A stretch of 64,000 nt of DNA from Halanaerobium sp. MA284_MarDTE_T2 (GTDB taxonomy: Bacteria > Bacillota > Halanaerobiia > Halanaerobiales > Halanaerobiaceae). Position numbers and translations under genes: made by a program. Location of the stretch: contig NZ_QPJE01000011.1 in the NCBI RefSeq assembly GCF_003337245.1, forward strand, positions 1-64,000, in the 5' to 3' direction. Under the pieces are notes generated by a model, which saw only the letters and a program-made list of their open reading frames with translations, made no database searches and was not told the DNA's origin. Every line of letters begins with the position of its first letter. Within the stretch, counting starts at the first letter, position 1. Below, piece by piece: positions 25,475 through 35,546 of the stretch.

Positions 25475-26962
25475 GTGAACTACAAAGATCTGCTTGTTTC
25501 AAGATATTTTTTAATTTTTAAATATACAGGTATGATAATAATGTTTGCCGGTGCGGCAATTTTATCACCACTTTTTGTTCTGTTTGCCTATCCTGAAGAA
25601 GCAAATTATAGTTTTTATTTTATTTCAGCCGGTGGTCTTGCTGTTTTAACCGGTCTGTTACTTTATATTTATGGTATAAAAAATAAAAAAGAAGATGTGG
25701 AACTATCTTTAAATGAAGGTAGTATTATTGTAATATTTTCCTGGCTGGGTGCAATTGTTTTTTCAGCAGTCCCCTTTGTCAGTGGACTGAATATGAGCTG
25801 GAGTCATGCTGTTTTTGAAGTGGTAAGTGGATGGACAACAACCGGTCTTTCCCTTGTTGATGTTACAGAAGCTCCCCGAATATTTCTTCTCTGGAGAAGT
25901 ATTATGCAGTTTTTTGGTGGTGCTGGTCTGGCAGTAATAGCACTTTCCTATCTTTTGCCGGTTCATGGAATGGGATTATATATGGCGGAAGCCAGAAGTG
26001 ATAAACTTCTTCCCCATGTAAAGAGATCGACTTTAATGATTATGCGGATTTATACTTTTTATACTTTAGTAGGTGTTTTTTTATATTATATTTCTGGAAT
26101 GGGTTTATTTGATTCTATCAACCATTCGATGGCTGCTATTTCAACCGGTGGATTTTCTACTCAGGCTGACAGTATAGGTCATTATAACAGCCTTTCAATT
26201 GAGATTGTTACAATTATACTTATGTTTCTCGGCACAATAAATTTTGCCACACATTATACTCTTTTAAAAGGTAAAGTAAAAACTTTTTTTAAAAATGCAG
26301 AAATACGCTTTATGATAACTTCACTTCTGCTTTTAACTCCAGTAATAATGTTTTTTTCTTTAGATATAATCTATCCTTATCTGGGAGAAAATTTAAGGCA
26401 GTCATTTTTTCAGCTGGTAACTGCACTTTCGACAACTGGTTTTTCTACAATTTCATTTACTGGCTGGCCTGCTTTCGCTAATTTTATAATCATTCTGCTA
26501 ATGCTTGTTGGTGGTGGAACTGGTTCTACTGCTGGTGGTATTAAACAGTACAGAGTTTATTTGATAATTAAATCTATTTATTGGGAGATCAAAGAACAGT
26601 TTTTACCAAGAAGGCATGTAAGCAGTAATTATCTCTGGAGGGGAGAAAGTAAATTTTACGTAAAAAGTGAGCATGTACAGAGGGTAGCAAATTATATTAT
26701 ACTGTATCTTTTAACATTTTTTGTTGGAGTTGGTATTTTTACTGCCCATGGATATACTCTGCTCGAAAGCATGTTTGAATTTGGTTCTGCTCTTGGGACG
26801 GTCGGGCTGTCAATCGGAATTACAGGTTTAGATACTCCATTAATGGTAATATGGACTGAAATTATAGGAATGTTCCTGGGAAGGCTGGAATTTTTGATTA
26901 TTCTTTATGCAGCTATTAAATTGTTTAAAGATGGAATTTATATAAGCCGCCACAAAAATTAG
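25475..26962 (+). CDS. trkH: TrkH-family potassium transporter
   Basis: 495 residues, typical TrkH length with two extra N-terminal helices compared with KtrB. Filter loops: SGWTTTGLSL, AAISTGGFST, TALSTTGFST and SALGTVGLSIG. VGGGTGSTAGGIKQYR is the conserved gating loop. The GTG start at 25475 comes two bases after the trkA stop, with GGTGG as ribosome site. It is the last gene of the eight-gene operon. Four filter glycines suggest K+ selectivity, but some TrkH proteins in halophiles also move Na+, so ion choice is inferred. Confidence 0.9.
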   Translation: MNYKDLLVSRYFLIFKYTGMIIMFAGAAILSPLFVLFAYPEEANYSFYFISAGGLAVLTGLLLYIYGIKNKKEDVELSLNEGSIIVIFSWLGAIVFSAVPFVSGLNMSWSHAVFEVVSGWTTTGLSLVDVTEAPRIFLLWRSIMQFFGGAGLAVIALSYLLPVHGMGLYMAEARSDKLLPHVKRSTLMIMRIYTFYTLVGVFLYYISGMGLFDSINHSMAAISTGGFSTQADSIGHYNSLSIEIVTIILMFLGTINFATHYTLLKGKVKTFFKNAEIRFMITSLLLLTPVIMFFSLDIIYPYLGENLRQSFFQLVTALSTTGFSTISFTGWPAFANFIIILLMLVGGGTGSTAGGIKQYRVYLIIKSIYWEIKEQFLPRRHVSSNYLWRGESKFYVKSEHVQRVANYIILYLLTFFVGVGIFTAHGYTLLESMFEFGSALGTVGLSIGITGLDTPLMVIWTEIIGMFLGRLEFLIILYAAIKLFKDGIYISRHKN

Positions 26963-27054
26963 TTAATTAATTTTTGTTTAAGTAATTTTAAAACAGAATA
27001 TTTTAATTTGATTATTTCAGCAGGTATTTAAGAAAAAAATAGGGGTGGTGTTAA

Positions 27055-27144
27055 ATGGATATTGGTAATATTATTTTAGCATTGGTAACAATTTTTGTTT
27101 TTGGATATCTAACCTATGTATTATTTTTTCCCACAAAGTTCTAA
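27055..27144 (+). CDS. kdpF: KdpF small subunit
   Basis: 29-residue single-helix peptide, MDIGNIILALVTIFVFGYLTY…FPTKF, starting at ATG 27055 after AGGGGTGGTG. The length, the hydrophobic segment and the Y-L-x-x-x-L-x-x-P-x-x-F ending fit KdpF, which stabilises the KdpABC complex. It lies 15 bases before kdpA. Confidence 0.88.
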   Translation: MDIGNIILALVTIFVFGYLTYVLFFPTKF

Positions 27145-27159
27145 AAGGAAGGTGAAAAA

Positions 27160-28896
27160 ATGCTGAATATAATAGCTCTGCTTGTCTTTTTTTTACTATT
27201 ATTTACTTTAATTTATTTATTTGGAGAATATATAGCCTGGATTTATAAAGATGAAACGAAAAGCAAAAGTAATTTGCCGAATAAACTGAAATTTATTAAA
27301 AAATTGGATAGGCCATTTAAGTTTGTAGAAGATAGGATATTTTCATTTTTGAATATTGATCAGAATAAAGAGATGAACTGGAAACAGTATTTATTTTCTT
27401 TACTGATCTTTAATGGAGTTTTATTTATATTTTTATTTCTGGTCTTTAAATTTCAGAACATTCTGCCTCTAAATCCGCTTAATTTAGAGGGTATGAGCTG
27501 GGATCAGGCTTTTCATACAGCCAGTACTTTTATTAGTAATACAAATCAGCAGCATTATGGTGGGGAAATATTATCATATTTTTCTCAGCTTTTTGCTGTT
27601 GGGCTGGCAATGTTTTTATCAGCAGGAACAGGTCTGGCACTTGCACCGGCTTTTACACGAGGAATTCAGAATGAAGAAGAGAGTAAACTTGGTAATTTCT
27701 ATGTAAATTTAATAAAAGGTTTAATTAGATTTTTACTGCCGGTTTCTTTTGTAGTTGCTCTACTTTTAATTTCTCAGGGTTCACCCCAGTGGTTTGGTGG
27801 TGAGATTATAGTAAATACTATTGAGGGAGTAAAACAGGCGATCAGAGTTGGACCTGTAGCTGGAATAGAAGCAATTAAGACCCTGGGTACAAATGGTGGT
27901 GGTTTTTTTGCAGCAAATGCTGCTCATCCATTTGAAAATCCAACAATTCTATCAAATATAGTGCTCAATTTAATCATGCTGGCCAGCCCGATGGCAATAA
28001 TTTATGCCTTTGGTATCTGGATAGGAAAGAGGAGACATGGGGTAATTTTAATTGGAGCGTTATTTGTAATTTTTCTTGGCTTATTCTGGGTTACAGCAGC
28101 TGGAGAAATGCAGCCAAATAGAGCTGTAACAATGGTAAAAGGAGATGTACACATAGATCAGAGTCTGGGTAATATGGAGGGAAAAGAAACACGCTTTGGC
28201 AGTCTTTTAAGTTCACTCTGGGCTATTTCCACAACTTCAACTACTAATGGAGCAGTTAACAGTATGCATAATAGTTATAATCCCCAGGGAAGTGTTGGTC
28301 CATTTCTGGCAATGGCAATGAACTGCTTATATAATGGAGTTGGAGTTGGTCTGCTTAACTTAATGACCTATATATTTATATGTGTATTTATAGCCGGTTT
28401 GATGATTGGCCGGGCTCCTCAGTACTTAGGGAAGCAAATTGAATGGCGTGAAGTTAAAATTGCAGCATTAATTATTCTTTTGCTTCCTGTTCTGGTTTTA
28501 TTTCCAACTTCTATTGCAGTGATTACTAAAGTAGGAAAAGAAGCCATTCATAACCCGGGTTTTACTGGCTTCTCAGAAGTATTATATGAGATGTTTTCAG
28601 CTGCTGCCAATAATGGTAGTGGTTTTGAAGGCTTAATGGATAATTCGGTATTTTATAACTTACTTAATGGTGGTGCAATTTTAATGGGGAGATATCTTCC
28701 CATTTTTGGTCAGCTTTTAATAGCAGGATATTTATCACAGAAAAAAATCAGACCAGAAACTGAAGGAACACTTAAAGTAGAAAATTTATCATTTTTAGTT
28801 CTATTTGTTGGTGTAATGATTATTATAGGCGGCCTAATCTTTATGCCTGCATTAGCAGTGGGACCAATTGCAGAAATGCTAAGTGGGGGGATGTAA
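27160..28896 (+). CDS. kdpA: Potassium-transporting ATPase subunit A
   Basis: 578 residues, ten membrane helices, the K+-binding channel-like subunit of the Kdp P-type ATPase. Filter-type loops are visible, for example [47 protein letters not shown] and [12 protein letters not shown]. Kdp is the high-affinity uptake system used when external K+ is scarce. AAGGAAGG precedes ATG 27160. Stop and kdpB start are two bases apart. Confidence 0.96.
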   Translation: MLNIIALLVFFLLLFTLIYLFGEYIAWIYKDETKSKSNLPNKLKFIKKLDRPFKFVEDRIFSFLNIDQNKEMNWKQYLFSLLIFNGVLFIFLFLVFKFQNILPLNPLNLEGMSWDQAFHTASTFISNTNQQHYGGEILSYFSQLFAVGLAMFLSAGTGLALAPAFTRGIQNEEESKLGNFYVNLIKGLIRFLLPVSFVVALLLISQGSPQWFGGEIIVNTIEGVKQAIRVGPVAGIEAIKTLGTNGGGFFAANAAHPFENPTILSNIVLNLIMLASPMAIIYAFGIWIGKRRHGVILIGALFVIFLGLFWVTAAGEMQPNRAVTMVKGDVHIDQSLGNMEGKETRFGSLLSSLWAISTTSTTNGAVNSMHNSYNPQGSVGPFLAMAMNCLYNGVGVGLLNLMTYIFICVFIAGLMIGRAPQYLGKQIEWREVKIAALIILLLPVLVLFPTSIAVITKVGKEAIHNPGFTGFSEVLYEMFSAAANNGSGFEGLMDNSVFYNLLNGGAILMGRYLPIFGQLLIAGYLSQKKIRPETEGTLKVENLSFLVLFVGVMIIIGGLIFMPALAVGPIAEMLSGGM

Positions 28897-28898
28897 AG

Positions 28899-30935
28899 AT
28901 GTTTGATATAGATTGGGAACAGCAGTGGACAGCAATTAAACAGTCGTTTATCAAACTCGATCCTGGATATTTAATCAAAAACCCGGTTATGTTTGTAGTA
29001 GAACTCTGTACTATACTGACAATAATTTTGACTATTTATCCACCTCTTTTTAATGGTCAGGAACCTACCTGGTATTATCTAACAATCACATTAATTTTAG
29101 TCTTTACGCTTTTGTTTGCTAATTATGCTGAATCTCTGGCAGAACTGCAGGGTGAAGCCCATGCTGATAGTCTAAAGGCCCTACAGGTAGAGAGTGAAGG
29201 AAAAAGACTAAAAAATAAGGATATTGAATTAGATGAGATAACTGAAGCTGATTATGAGGTAGTTGCCGGAGAAGAGATAGAAAAAGGAGATTATGTCTTT
29301 GCCGAAAAAGGTGATATTATTCCTCGTGATGGAGAAGTTGTAGAAGGTAGTGCCTCTATTGACGAATCAGCAATTACAGGAGAATCAGAGCCTGTAATTA
29401 GAGAAAGTGGTGGTGACAGAAACTCTGTTACAGAGGGAACTGAAGTTTTAAGTGATGTGCTTAAAATTGAGGTTACTGCTGCTGTAGGAGAGTCATTTTT
29501 AGACAGAATGATCGATCTGGTAGAAACAGCCTCCAGACAGAAAACTCCTAATGAAATTTCAATGACTCTGATTCTAGCCAGTTTTACTTTTGTTTATCTG
29601 ACAGCAGTTGTTACTATGCGTTTTTTTGGCATGTATGTGGATATGAATGTTGATGTTGCTAATTTAATTGCTCTTTTAATTGGTTTAATGCCGACAACTA
29701 TTGGAGCTTTACTGGCCTCGATCAGAATTGCCGGGATGACCAGGGTAACTAGAGAAAATATTATTGCTAAATCAGGCAAGGCAGTTGAGTCAGCTGGTGA
29801 TCTTGATGCCCTGATTTTAGATAAAACAGGAACAATTACAACTGGAGAAAGAATAGCAGAAAAATTTATAGCAGTCGGAAGTGAGAAAAATGAGTTATAT
29901 AAAGCCTGTCTGCAGTCCTCATATTTTGATGAAACTCCAGAAGGGCGTTCAGTAGTTAATCTGGCTCATGACCTGGATGTCGAGGTAGATGAAAGTGAAC
30001 TAAAAAAAGAAAAATTCGTTGAATTTTCTGCTAAAACCAGAATGAGTGGAATTGATCTACCAGATGGAACTGAAATCAGAAAAGGTTCTGTAGAAGCAGT
30101 TAAGGAATATGCTGATAAGATTCCTGATGGTTTAACAGATAAAGCCCATGAAATTGCAGATAGTGGAGGTACTCCTCTTGCCGTAGCAGTTGATAAAAAG
30201 ATTCTTGGTTTAATTGAGCTGCAGGATGAATTAAAAATTGGTATTAAAGCCAGAATTCAGGAACTGCAGGAAATGGGAGTTAAATGTATTATGGCTACCG
30301 GTGATAACGAGAGAACTGCTCGCTATGTAGCAGAACAGGCCGGAATAGAAGAATATTATTCTGAATTTAAGCCAGAAGAAAAAATTGCTCTGGTTGAAAA
30401 AATTCAGAAATCAGGAAAGTTAATTGGCATGACCGGTGATGGGACCAATGATGCTCCTGCTTTAGCAAAAGCCGATGTGGGACTGGCCATGCAGGCCGGT
30501 ACTAATGCTGCTAAAGAAGCTGGTAATATGGTTGACCTTGATTCTGATCCAACTAAATTAATTGAGGTAGTTGCGATTGGTAAACAGCTGTTAATGACCA
30601 GAGGTTCGCTAACAACTTTCAGTATTGCCAATGATATTTCCAGATATTTTGCTCTGATACCTGCAATTTTTAGTGCCGGGATACCTGCTTTACAGCAGAT
30701 TAACTTTATGAACCTGTATTCACCACAGAGTGTAGTAATTGCATCTTTAATTTATAACTCACTGATCATCCCTTTCTTAATTCCACTGGCAATGAAGGGT
30801 GTGGATTATAAAGCGGAGAGCTCATCCAAATTACTGCGCAAGAATCTGGTTATATATGGTGGAGCCGGTCTAATTGCACCATTTATTTCTATTAAACTAA
30901 TCGATATGCTATTAGTTATGCTGGGGGTGTTTTAA
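28899..30935 (+). CDS. kdpB: Potassium-transporting ATPase ATP-binding subunit B
   Basis: 678-residue P-type ATPase. Shows the actuator motif TGES, the phosphorylation motif DKTGT (Asp near 307), the KGS nucleotide-binding element and the hinge [11 protein letters not shown]. It hydrolyses ATP to drive K+ movement through KdpA. The length is normal for KdpB. Its stop is followed at once by kdpC. Confidence 0.96.
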   Translation: MFDIDWEQQWTAIKQSFIKLDPGYLIKNPVMFVVELCTILTIILTIYPPLFNGQEPTWYYLTITLILVFTLLFANYAESLAELQGEAHADSLKALQVESEGKRLKNKDIELDEITEADYEVVAGEEIEKGDYVFAEKGDIIPRDGEVVEGSASIDESAITGESEPVIRESGGDRNSVTEGTEVLSDVLKIEVTAAVGESFLDRMIDLVETASRQKTPNEISMTLILASFTFVYLTAVVTMRFFGMYVDMNVDVANLIALLIGLMPTTIGALLASIRIAGMTRVTRENIIAKSGKAVESAGDLDALILDKTGTITTGERIAEKFIAVGSEKNELYKACLQSSYFDETPEGRSVVNLAHDLDVEVDESELKKEKFVEFSAKTRMSGIDLPDGTEIRKGSVEAVKEYADKIPDGLTDKAHEIADSGGTPLAVAVDKKILGLIELQDELKIGIKARIQELQEMGVKCIMATGDNERTARYVAEQAGIEEYYSEFKPEEKIALVEKIQKSGKLIGMTGDGTNDAPALAKADVGLAMQAGTNAAKEAGNMVDLDSDPTKLIEVVAIGKQLLMTRGSLTTFSIANDISRYFALIPAIFSAGIPALQQINFMNLYSPQSVVIASLIYNSLIIPFLIPLAMKGVDYKAESSSKLLRKNLVIYGGAGLIAPFISIKLIDMLLVMLGVF

Positions 30936-31505
30936 ATGAGTGTTAAAAAGAATGTAGTAACTGCAGTCAAGTTAATAGTTCTCTCACTTTTGATTTTTTC
31001 AATTATTTATCCACTATTACTGGGTGGAGTTGGACAGTTATTTGCTGATAAAGCATCAGGCAGTATAATTTATCAAAATGGAAAAGCTGTAGGCTCCAGA
31101 TTAATTGGACAAAATTTTGTCAGTGACAGCTATTTTATCTCAAGACCATCTTCAATTAATTATGATGCTTCAACTTCTGGAAGTGATAATCTGGCTGCTT
31201 CAAATCCTAAATTACAGCAGAGAATTGCAGCTGACTCAATGAAAATTAAAGTTAAATATCAGCCTGGTAATAGGGATGTACCAGTAGATTTAATTACTGA
31301 ATCTGGTTCTGCTTTAGATCCACATATCTCGCCTGAGGCAGCTTATTTTCAGGTTAGTTATCTAGTAGAACAGACAGGAATTTCTGAGTCAACCCTGAAT
31401 TCATTGATAGAAGAACATACAGAATCAAAACTGCTGGGATTATTTGGGGAAAGCAGAGTTAATGTACTGGAATTAAATCTTGCTTTAGAGGAGGTATTAG
31501 ATTAA
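30936..31505 (+). CDS. kdpC: Potassium-transporting ATPase subunit C
   Basis: 189 residues with one N-terminal helix and an extracytoplasmic domain. Family marks are YPLLLGGVGQLF, GSRLIGQNFVSDSYFISRPS and the C-terminal SALDPHISPEAA block, followed by a VNVLELNLAL ending. It acts as a catalytic chaperone of KdpB. The stop codon shares its last base with the start of the following Usp gene. Confidence 0.95.
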   Translation: MSVKKNVVTAVKLIVLSLLIFSIIYPLLLGGVGQLFADKASGSIIYQNGKAVGSRLIGQNFVSDSYFISRPSSINYDASTSGSDNLAASNPKLQQRIAADSMKIKVKYQPGNRDVPVDLITESGSALDPHISPEAAYFQVSYLVEQTGISESTLNSLIEEHTESKLLGLFGESRVNVLELNLALEEVLD

Positions 31506-32329
31506 TGAATGATAAATTACAAGAAAGCTGGCCCGGATATAAGAAGATTCTACTTCCTTTAGGTCATAAAGCAGATATTAATAATTTAACAGATCTAGCT
31601 TCCTTTATTATTGAGCGAAAAAAAGGAGAGGTTAAATTTATCCATGTGATGCGTGAGGGAAGTTATATAGATCTACCTCGTGAATGGAGAGAGGGTGCTA
31701 AAAGGGTTACAGAAAGTCACCATAAGATGATGAAGTATGGGATTCACAGTAACCGTGAAATTGTAACTTCTAAAACTATAGAAAGGGGTATTTTAGAGAC
31801 TGCCTTTGATATGGATGCAGAAGCGATCATCCTGGGCTGGGGCCCTAAGCCGGGGACTAAAATTTCTAAAATGGCCTCACATATCATGGATAATTTTCAT
31901 GGTGATGTGATTATCTATAAAAATAGGATTGATATTGATCAGACAAAAAAGATAATGTATCCTGTAGCTAAAGCTCCTTCTAAAAGCCGATTGAATCTAA
32001 TTAAACATATTGTTCAGGAAACTGGCGCTACTTTAACTCTGACTCATTATGTTGATAAAAGAGACGGCAGCCGTCAAAAAGGCAAAAAAGTACTGGAACA
32101 GGCAAAAGAAAAAGCGCTTGAATTTGGTCTTGATGTCGAAACCATGATGCTGGAGGGCGATTCTCTGACAGCCAGCATTAAAGAAGCCACAGAGGATTTT
32201 GATCTGCTAGTTATTGGACCATCTGGAGACTGGTGGGTTTATCAGACTGTATTTGGTCGCAAAACAGATAAAATTGCAGAGGCAGCAAAATGTTCAGTCT
32301 TACTTCATAAGTATGGAGAAGAAGAATAG
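31505..32329 (+). CDS. Tandem universal-stress-protein (UspA) domains, kdp-linked
   Basis: 274 residues made of two UspA folds: 1-140 (KKILLPLGHKADINN…, AEAIILGWGPKPG) and 145-270 (KKIMYPVAKAPSK…, DLLVIGPSGDWWVYQTVFGRKTDKIAE…CSVLLHK). The second half keeps a G-x-x-G-like nucleotide loop; the first is weaker. It is coupled to kdpC by a one-base overlap. KdpD sensors contain a Usp domain, but here no histidine kinase or KdpE follows. It may be a stand-alone sensor of nucleotides or c-di-AMP controlling the Kdp complex; that is inference. Confidence 0.85.
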   Translation: MNDKLQESWPGYKKILLPLGHKADINNLTDLASFIIERKKGEVKFIHVMREGSYIDLPREWREGAKRVTESHHKMMKYGIHSNREIVTSKTIERGILETAFDMDAEAIILGWGPKPGTKISKMASHIMDNFHGDVIIYKNRIDIDQTKKIMYPVAKAPSKSRLNLIKHIVQETGATLTLTHYVDKRDGSRQKGKKVLEQAKEKALEFGLDVETMMLEGDSLTASIKEATEDFDLLVIGPSGDWWVYQTVFGRKTDKIAEAAKCSVLLHKYGEEE

Positions 32330-32461
32330 TATTTAAAATATCCTCATCTTATCAAAAATATTTAAAGAAAATTTTATTTAACATTTAAATCTATGATTTG
32401 ACGGGGAAATTAACTAGTAAAAAATAAAAGATTCTTCGCTATTTATCATTTGTAATAAGCT

Positions 32462-32490
32462 TTGAAAATTTATTAAATATGTTATATAAT
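32462..32490 (+). promoter_or_regulatory. Promoter of the cobalamin-riboswitch transcript
   Basis: TTGAAA (32462-32467), 17 bases, TATAAT (32485-32490), about 20 bases before the riboswitch. Confidence 0.8.
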
Positions 32491-32510
32491 GAATGCATAA
32501 TAAAAAATGA

Positions 32511-32662
32511 TTATTAAGGTGCCTATTTGGGAGAATAGGGAATCAAGTTTGAATCTTGAACGATCCCATCACTGTATTCAGCTTAAAAACTTTTTATAAA
32601 CCACCTATTTAATTAGGGAAGGGAAAAAGAACTTGCTGTAAGTCAGGAGACCTGCCTTAATA
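32511..32662 (+). promoter_or_regulatory. Cobalamin riboswitch
   Basis: Shows the B12 aptamer blocks in order: AAGGTGCC, GGGAATC, GAATCTTGAACGATCCCATCACTGT, GGGAAGGG, then the B12 box GCTGTAAGTCAGGAGACCTGCC. It precedes cobT. B12 should favour the terminator at 32686. Confidence 0.95.
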
Positions 32663-32685
32663 ATTAAATTATTTGTGGATGATGG

Positions 32686-32723
32686 AAAAGTTCACGATCT
32701 CTTTGGGGATCGTGAACTTTTTT
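32686..32723 (+). terminator. Terminator controlled by the cobalamin riboswitch
   Basis: AAAAGTTCACGAT…ATCGTGAACTTTTTT, a 13-bp perfect stem with a T-tail, lies 30 bases before the cobT start. It shows that translation cannot begin at the upstream in-frame ATG at 32673. Confidence 0.92.
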
Positions 32724-32753
32724 AATTTAAAAAATATAGAAGGGGGAATTAAA

Positions 32754-33809
32754 ATGCAAAAATTAGAAAAAACTATTAGCCAAATTGGAATACCTAATAT
32801 TAAAAAAATGACAGAAGCTCAAAACAGATTAGATCAATTAACAAAACCTAAAGGAAGTCTGGGGAAATTAGAAAAAATGGCGGTCAAATTGGCGGGGATT
32901 TGTTCAGAACTTTATCCCAGTTTTGACAAGAAAACTCATATTGTAATGGCAGGAGATCATGGAGTTGTAGAAGAAGGAGTTAGTGCTTTTCCTCAAAAAG
33001 TAACAACTCAAATGGTAAATAATTTTTTAAATAATGGGGCTGCTATAAATGTTTTAGCAGCTGAAGTTGGTGTAGACTTAAAAATTGTAGATATGGGAAT
33101 GATAGATAATATTAATAATCAAAAATTAATAATAAAAAAAGTAAAAAATGGTACTGATAATATGGCAAAAATGGAAGCAATGTCTAAAAAAGAGGCTGTG
33201 GACTCTTTAGCAGCTGGAATTGAGATTGCAGAAAAATCTATAAAATCAGGTTCTAAAGTAATTGGTATTGGGGAAATGGGGATTGGAAATACAACAGCTA
33301 GTTCTGCAATAATCGCAGTTATAACAAAGGCGCCACTGAAGGAGATAGTAGGTTTTGGAACCGGTTTAAATCCAAAAGGATTAAAAAATAAAATAAAAGT
33401 AATAAAAAGAGCCATAAAAATCAACAATCCTGATCCAGAAGATGCAATTGATATCCTTGCAAAAATTGGAGGTTTAGAAATAGCAGGTATGGCTGGTGTT
33501 ATAATTGGAGGAGCTGCAAATAATGTGCCCGTTATTATGGATGGCTTAATTACTGGTGCTGCAGCCCTAATTGCCCAAAAACTAAAACCTGAAGTAGTTA
33601 ATTATCTTATTCCTTCTCATAAATCAGTTGAGCCAGGGCATAAAAATGTTTATAAACAACTTGGACTTAGTCCTTTTCTTGACTTAAATATGCGTTTAGG
33701 AGAAGGTACAGGGGCTGTATTGGCTATGCCATTTTTAGATAGTTCTATTAATCTAATGAAAAGTATGGCTACCTTTTCTGAAGCTGCCGTCGATAATGCA
33801 TCTGCATAG
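32754..33809 (+). CDS. cobT: Nicotinate-nucleotide:dimethylbenzimidazole phosphoribosyltransferase
   Basis: 351 residues, normal CobT length. It makes alpha-ribazole phosphate for the lower ligand of cobalamin. Landmarks are TKPKGSLGKLE, MAGDHGVVEEGVSAFPQKVT, GIGEMGIGNTT and the C-terminal MRLGEGTGAVLAMP with the catalytic Glu. ATG 32754 follows AGGGGG and the regulatory terminator. It is the only complete B12-assembly gene in the window, and in isolation suggests remodelling of imported corrinoids rather than full synthesis; other genes may lie elsewhere. Confidence 0.95.
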   Translation: MQKLEKTISQIGIPNIKKMTEAQNRLDQLTKPKGSLGKLEKMAVKLAGICSELYPSFDKKTHIVMAGDHGVVEEGVSAFPQKVTTQMVNNFLNNGAAINVLAAEVGVDLKIVDMGMIDNINNQKLIIKKVKNGTDNMAKMEAMSKKEAVDSLAAGIEIAEKSIKSGSKVIGIGEMGIGNTTASSAIIAVITKAPLKEIVGFGTGLNPKGLKNKIKVIKRAIKINNPDPEDAIDILAKIGGLEIAGMAGVIIGGAANNVPVIMDGLITGAAALIAQKLKPEVVNYLIPSHKSVEPGHKNVYKQLGLSPFLDLNMRLGEGTGAVLAMPFLDSSINLMKSMATFSEAAVDNASA

Positions 33810-33822
33810 TTTTTTTAATATA

Positions 33823-33862
33823 GTACCGGGTACAAGTGAAATAAATCACTTGTGCCCGGTAC
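33823..33862. repeat. Palindromic repeat, copy 1
   Basis: GTACCGGGTACAAGTGA faces TCACTTGTGCCCGGTAC (one mismatch) across a six-base loop. An almost identical palindrome is at 39572-39611. It lies between cobT and the PucR gene and is not followed by a clear T-run. Confidence 0.7.
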
Positions 33863-33900
33863 CATCTTCATGATAATATACATTTTATAGGAGGTGCCTT

Positions 33901-35421
33901 ATGCTGCTAAATATTGAAGATATGCTCAAATTATTTAATGGGGATTTGAAAGTAATAGCTGGAAAGAATGGATTAAGTAGAGAAGTAAGTACAGTTACTG
34001 TAATTGATGCACCGGATTTTTATAAATGGATTAATGGAAAAGAATTTATAATTTCTACTGCTTATGTTATTAGAGATGATATTGATTATTTATTGGAACT
34101 GCTTGATATAATGAATCAGAAAAATGCAGCTGGTCTTGGAATTAAAATAGACAGATATATTAAAAAAATTCCAGAAGATATTAAAAATAAAGCTGATAGA
34201 TTGAATTTTCCTATAATCTACATTCCCGATGAATTTGCATTTGCAGATATAATTAATCCTGTTTTATCAGAGGTTGTCAATCGGCAGGCTAAGAAACTAA
34301 GATATTCTGAAAAAGTTCATGAGTCTTTTACAAAATTGGTTTTGGAAGATGAGGATTTTCCAGTAATTCTTGATAATTTAGAAAAATTGATAAAAACAAA
34401 AACTGTTTTTTATGATAAATTTTCGGAACAGCTTTTTAATTCCAGAGAACTGATAAATAATACAAAAGGTATAAGTGATTTGATAGAAGAAAACTTTACT
34501 TACAAATTGATATATAAAAATAAGACATATGGTTACATTATCTTAATTGATAAGGAAGCCGATTTTGTTTTAAAAGAATATGATAAAATTGCAGTTGAAC
34601 ATGCTGCTACTGTTTTGCGGTTAAAGATTCAGCGGGAAATTTCTAATTACCAGGTGGAATTAAGATTTAGAAATGAGTTCATCCAGGATCTGATTTTTAA
34701 TAACTTCAGTTCAAAAGATGAAATAAAAGAACAGCTAAATAAATATGACTGGAAATATAATAATGATATTTTTTGTTTAATAACTAAACTGGATAAACAC
34801 TGCAGTATAACTAAAGCCAGAGATCTTGAAAGAAAATTTAAAAAAGAGTTCGGTGGCTCTGTTTTCACTCAGATTGGAAATCGATTTATTTATTTAATTG
34901 AATCAGATGGAAGCAGCGAATATATGGACCGGACTGTTAAAGACAAAATAAAGAAAATATTTTCTGATGCTTCTAATGGAAGTTTTTTTTATACAGGTAT
35001 TGGAAATGCAAGAGATAATATAGCTGATATTAATTTAAGCTATGAAGAAGCAAAAAATGCTCTAAATTTAGGTATGAATATAAAATCTGAGGAAAAAATT
35101 TATTTTTTTAATGAACTCGGCATATACAGGCTGCTGGATATTGTAATAAAAGAAGACATAGCAGAGGAATTTCTGGAAGATAATCTGGGCAAACTGATAA
35201 GATATGATAACAGTGCAAATGATAATTTGCTTGAAACATTAGAAACAATAATAGAAAATGACTGGAATTTAAAAAAGAGTTCACAGGATTTATTTATTCA
35301 TTATAATACAGCAAAATACAGGTTCAGCAAGATATGTAAAATTTTAGATTTAGATCCCGATGACTGGAATCAAAAGTTAAATCTAGCCATTTCGGTAAAA
35401 TTATTAAAAATGAATATTTAA
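33901..35421 (+). CDS. PucR-family transcriptional regulator
   Basis: 506 residues. N-terminal PucR sensor domain (1-125; VIDAPDFYKWINGKEFIISTAY), central GGDEF-like CdaR region (about 290-410) and C-terminal helix-turn-helix (about 450-500; NLKKSSQDLFIHYNTAKYRFSKICKIL). Such regulators usually activate purine, amino-acid or carbon catabolic genes in response to a metabolite. It lies upstream of, and in line with, the amidohydrolase and membrane-protein genes, which are its probable targets. GGAGG is well placed before the ATG. Confidence 0.9.
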   Translation: MLLNIEDMLKLFNGDLKVIAGKNGLSREVSTVTVIDAPDFYKWINGKEFIISTAYVIRDDIDYLLELLDIMNQKNAAGLGIKIDRYIKKIPEDIKNKADRLNFPIIYIPDEFAFADIINPVLSEVVNRQAKKLRYSEKVHESFTKLVLEDEDFPVILDNLEKLIKTKTVFYDKFSEQLFNSRELINNTKGISDLIEENFTYKLIYKNKTYGYIILIDKEADFVLKEYDKIAVEHAATVLRLKIQREISNYQVELRFRNEFIQDLIFNNFSSKDEIKEQLNKYDWKYNNDIFCLITKLDKHCSITKARDLERKFKKEFGGSVFTQIGNRFIYLIESDGSSEYMDRTVKDKIKKIFSDASNGSFFYTGIGNARDNIADINLSYEEAKNALNLGMNIKSEEKIYFFNELGIYRLLDIVIKEDIAEEFLEDNLGKLIRYDNSANDNLLETLETIIENDWNLKKSSQDLFIHYNTAKYRFSKICKILDLDPDDWNQKLNLAISVKLLKMNI

Positions 35422-35431
35422 ATCTTATACG

Positions 35432-35467
35432 AACCGTACAATCTGAGGGAACTTTTATTGTACGGTT
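35432..35467. promoter_or_regulatory. Perfect inverted repeat AACCGTACAAT
   Basis: AACCGTACAAT (35432-35442) and ATTGTACGGTT (35457-35467) form an 11-bp perfect palindrome with a 14-base spacer, after pucR and 80 bases before the amidohydrolase gene. No T-run follows. It could be a PucR operator or a weak terminator. Confidence 0.5.
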
Positions 35468-35546
35468 AGAATATATTAAATATTCAGTAAATTTGATATA
35501 ATCAATATATGATTGAAATATGATTCAAAAAAGGAGGTGAGTTAAA

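Noticed and set aside
32673-32753. A 27-residue N-terminal extension of CobT
   Set aside because: The stretch contains the riboswitch-controlled terminator hairpin, and the ATG at 32754 has a good ribosome site.
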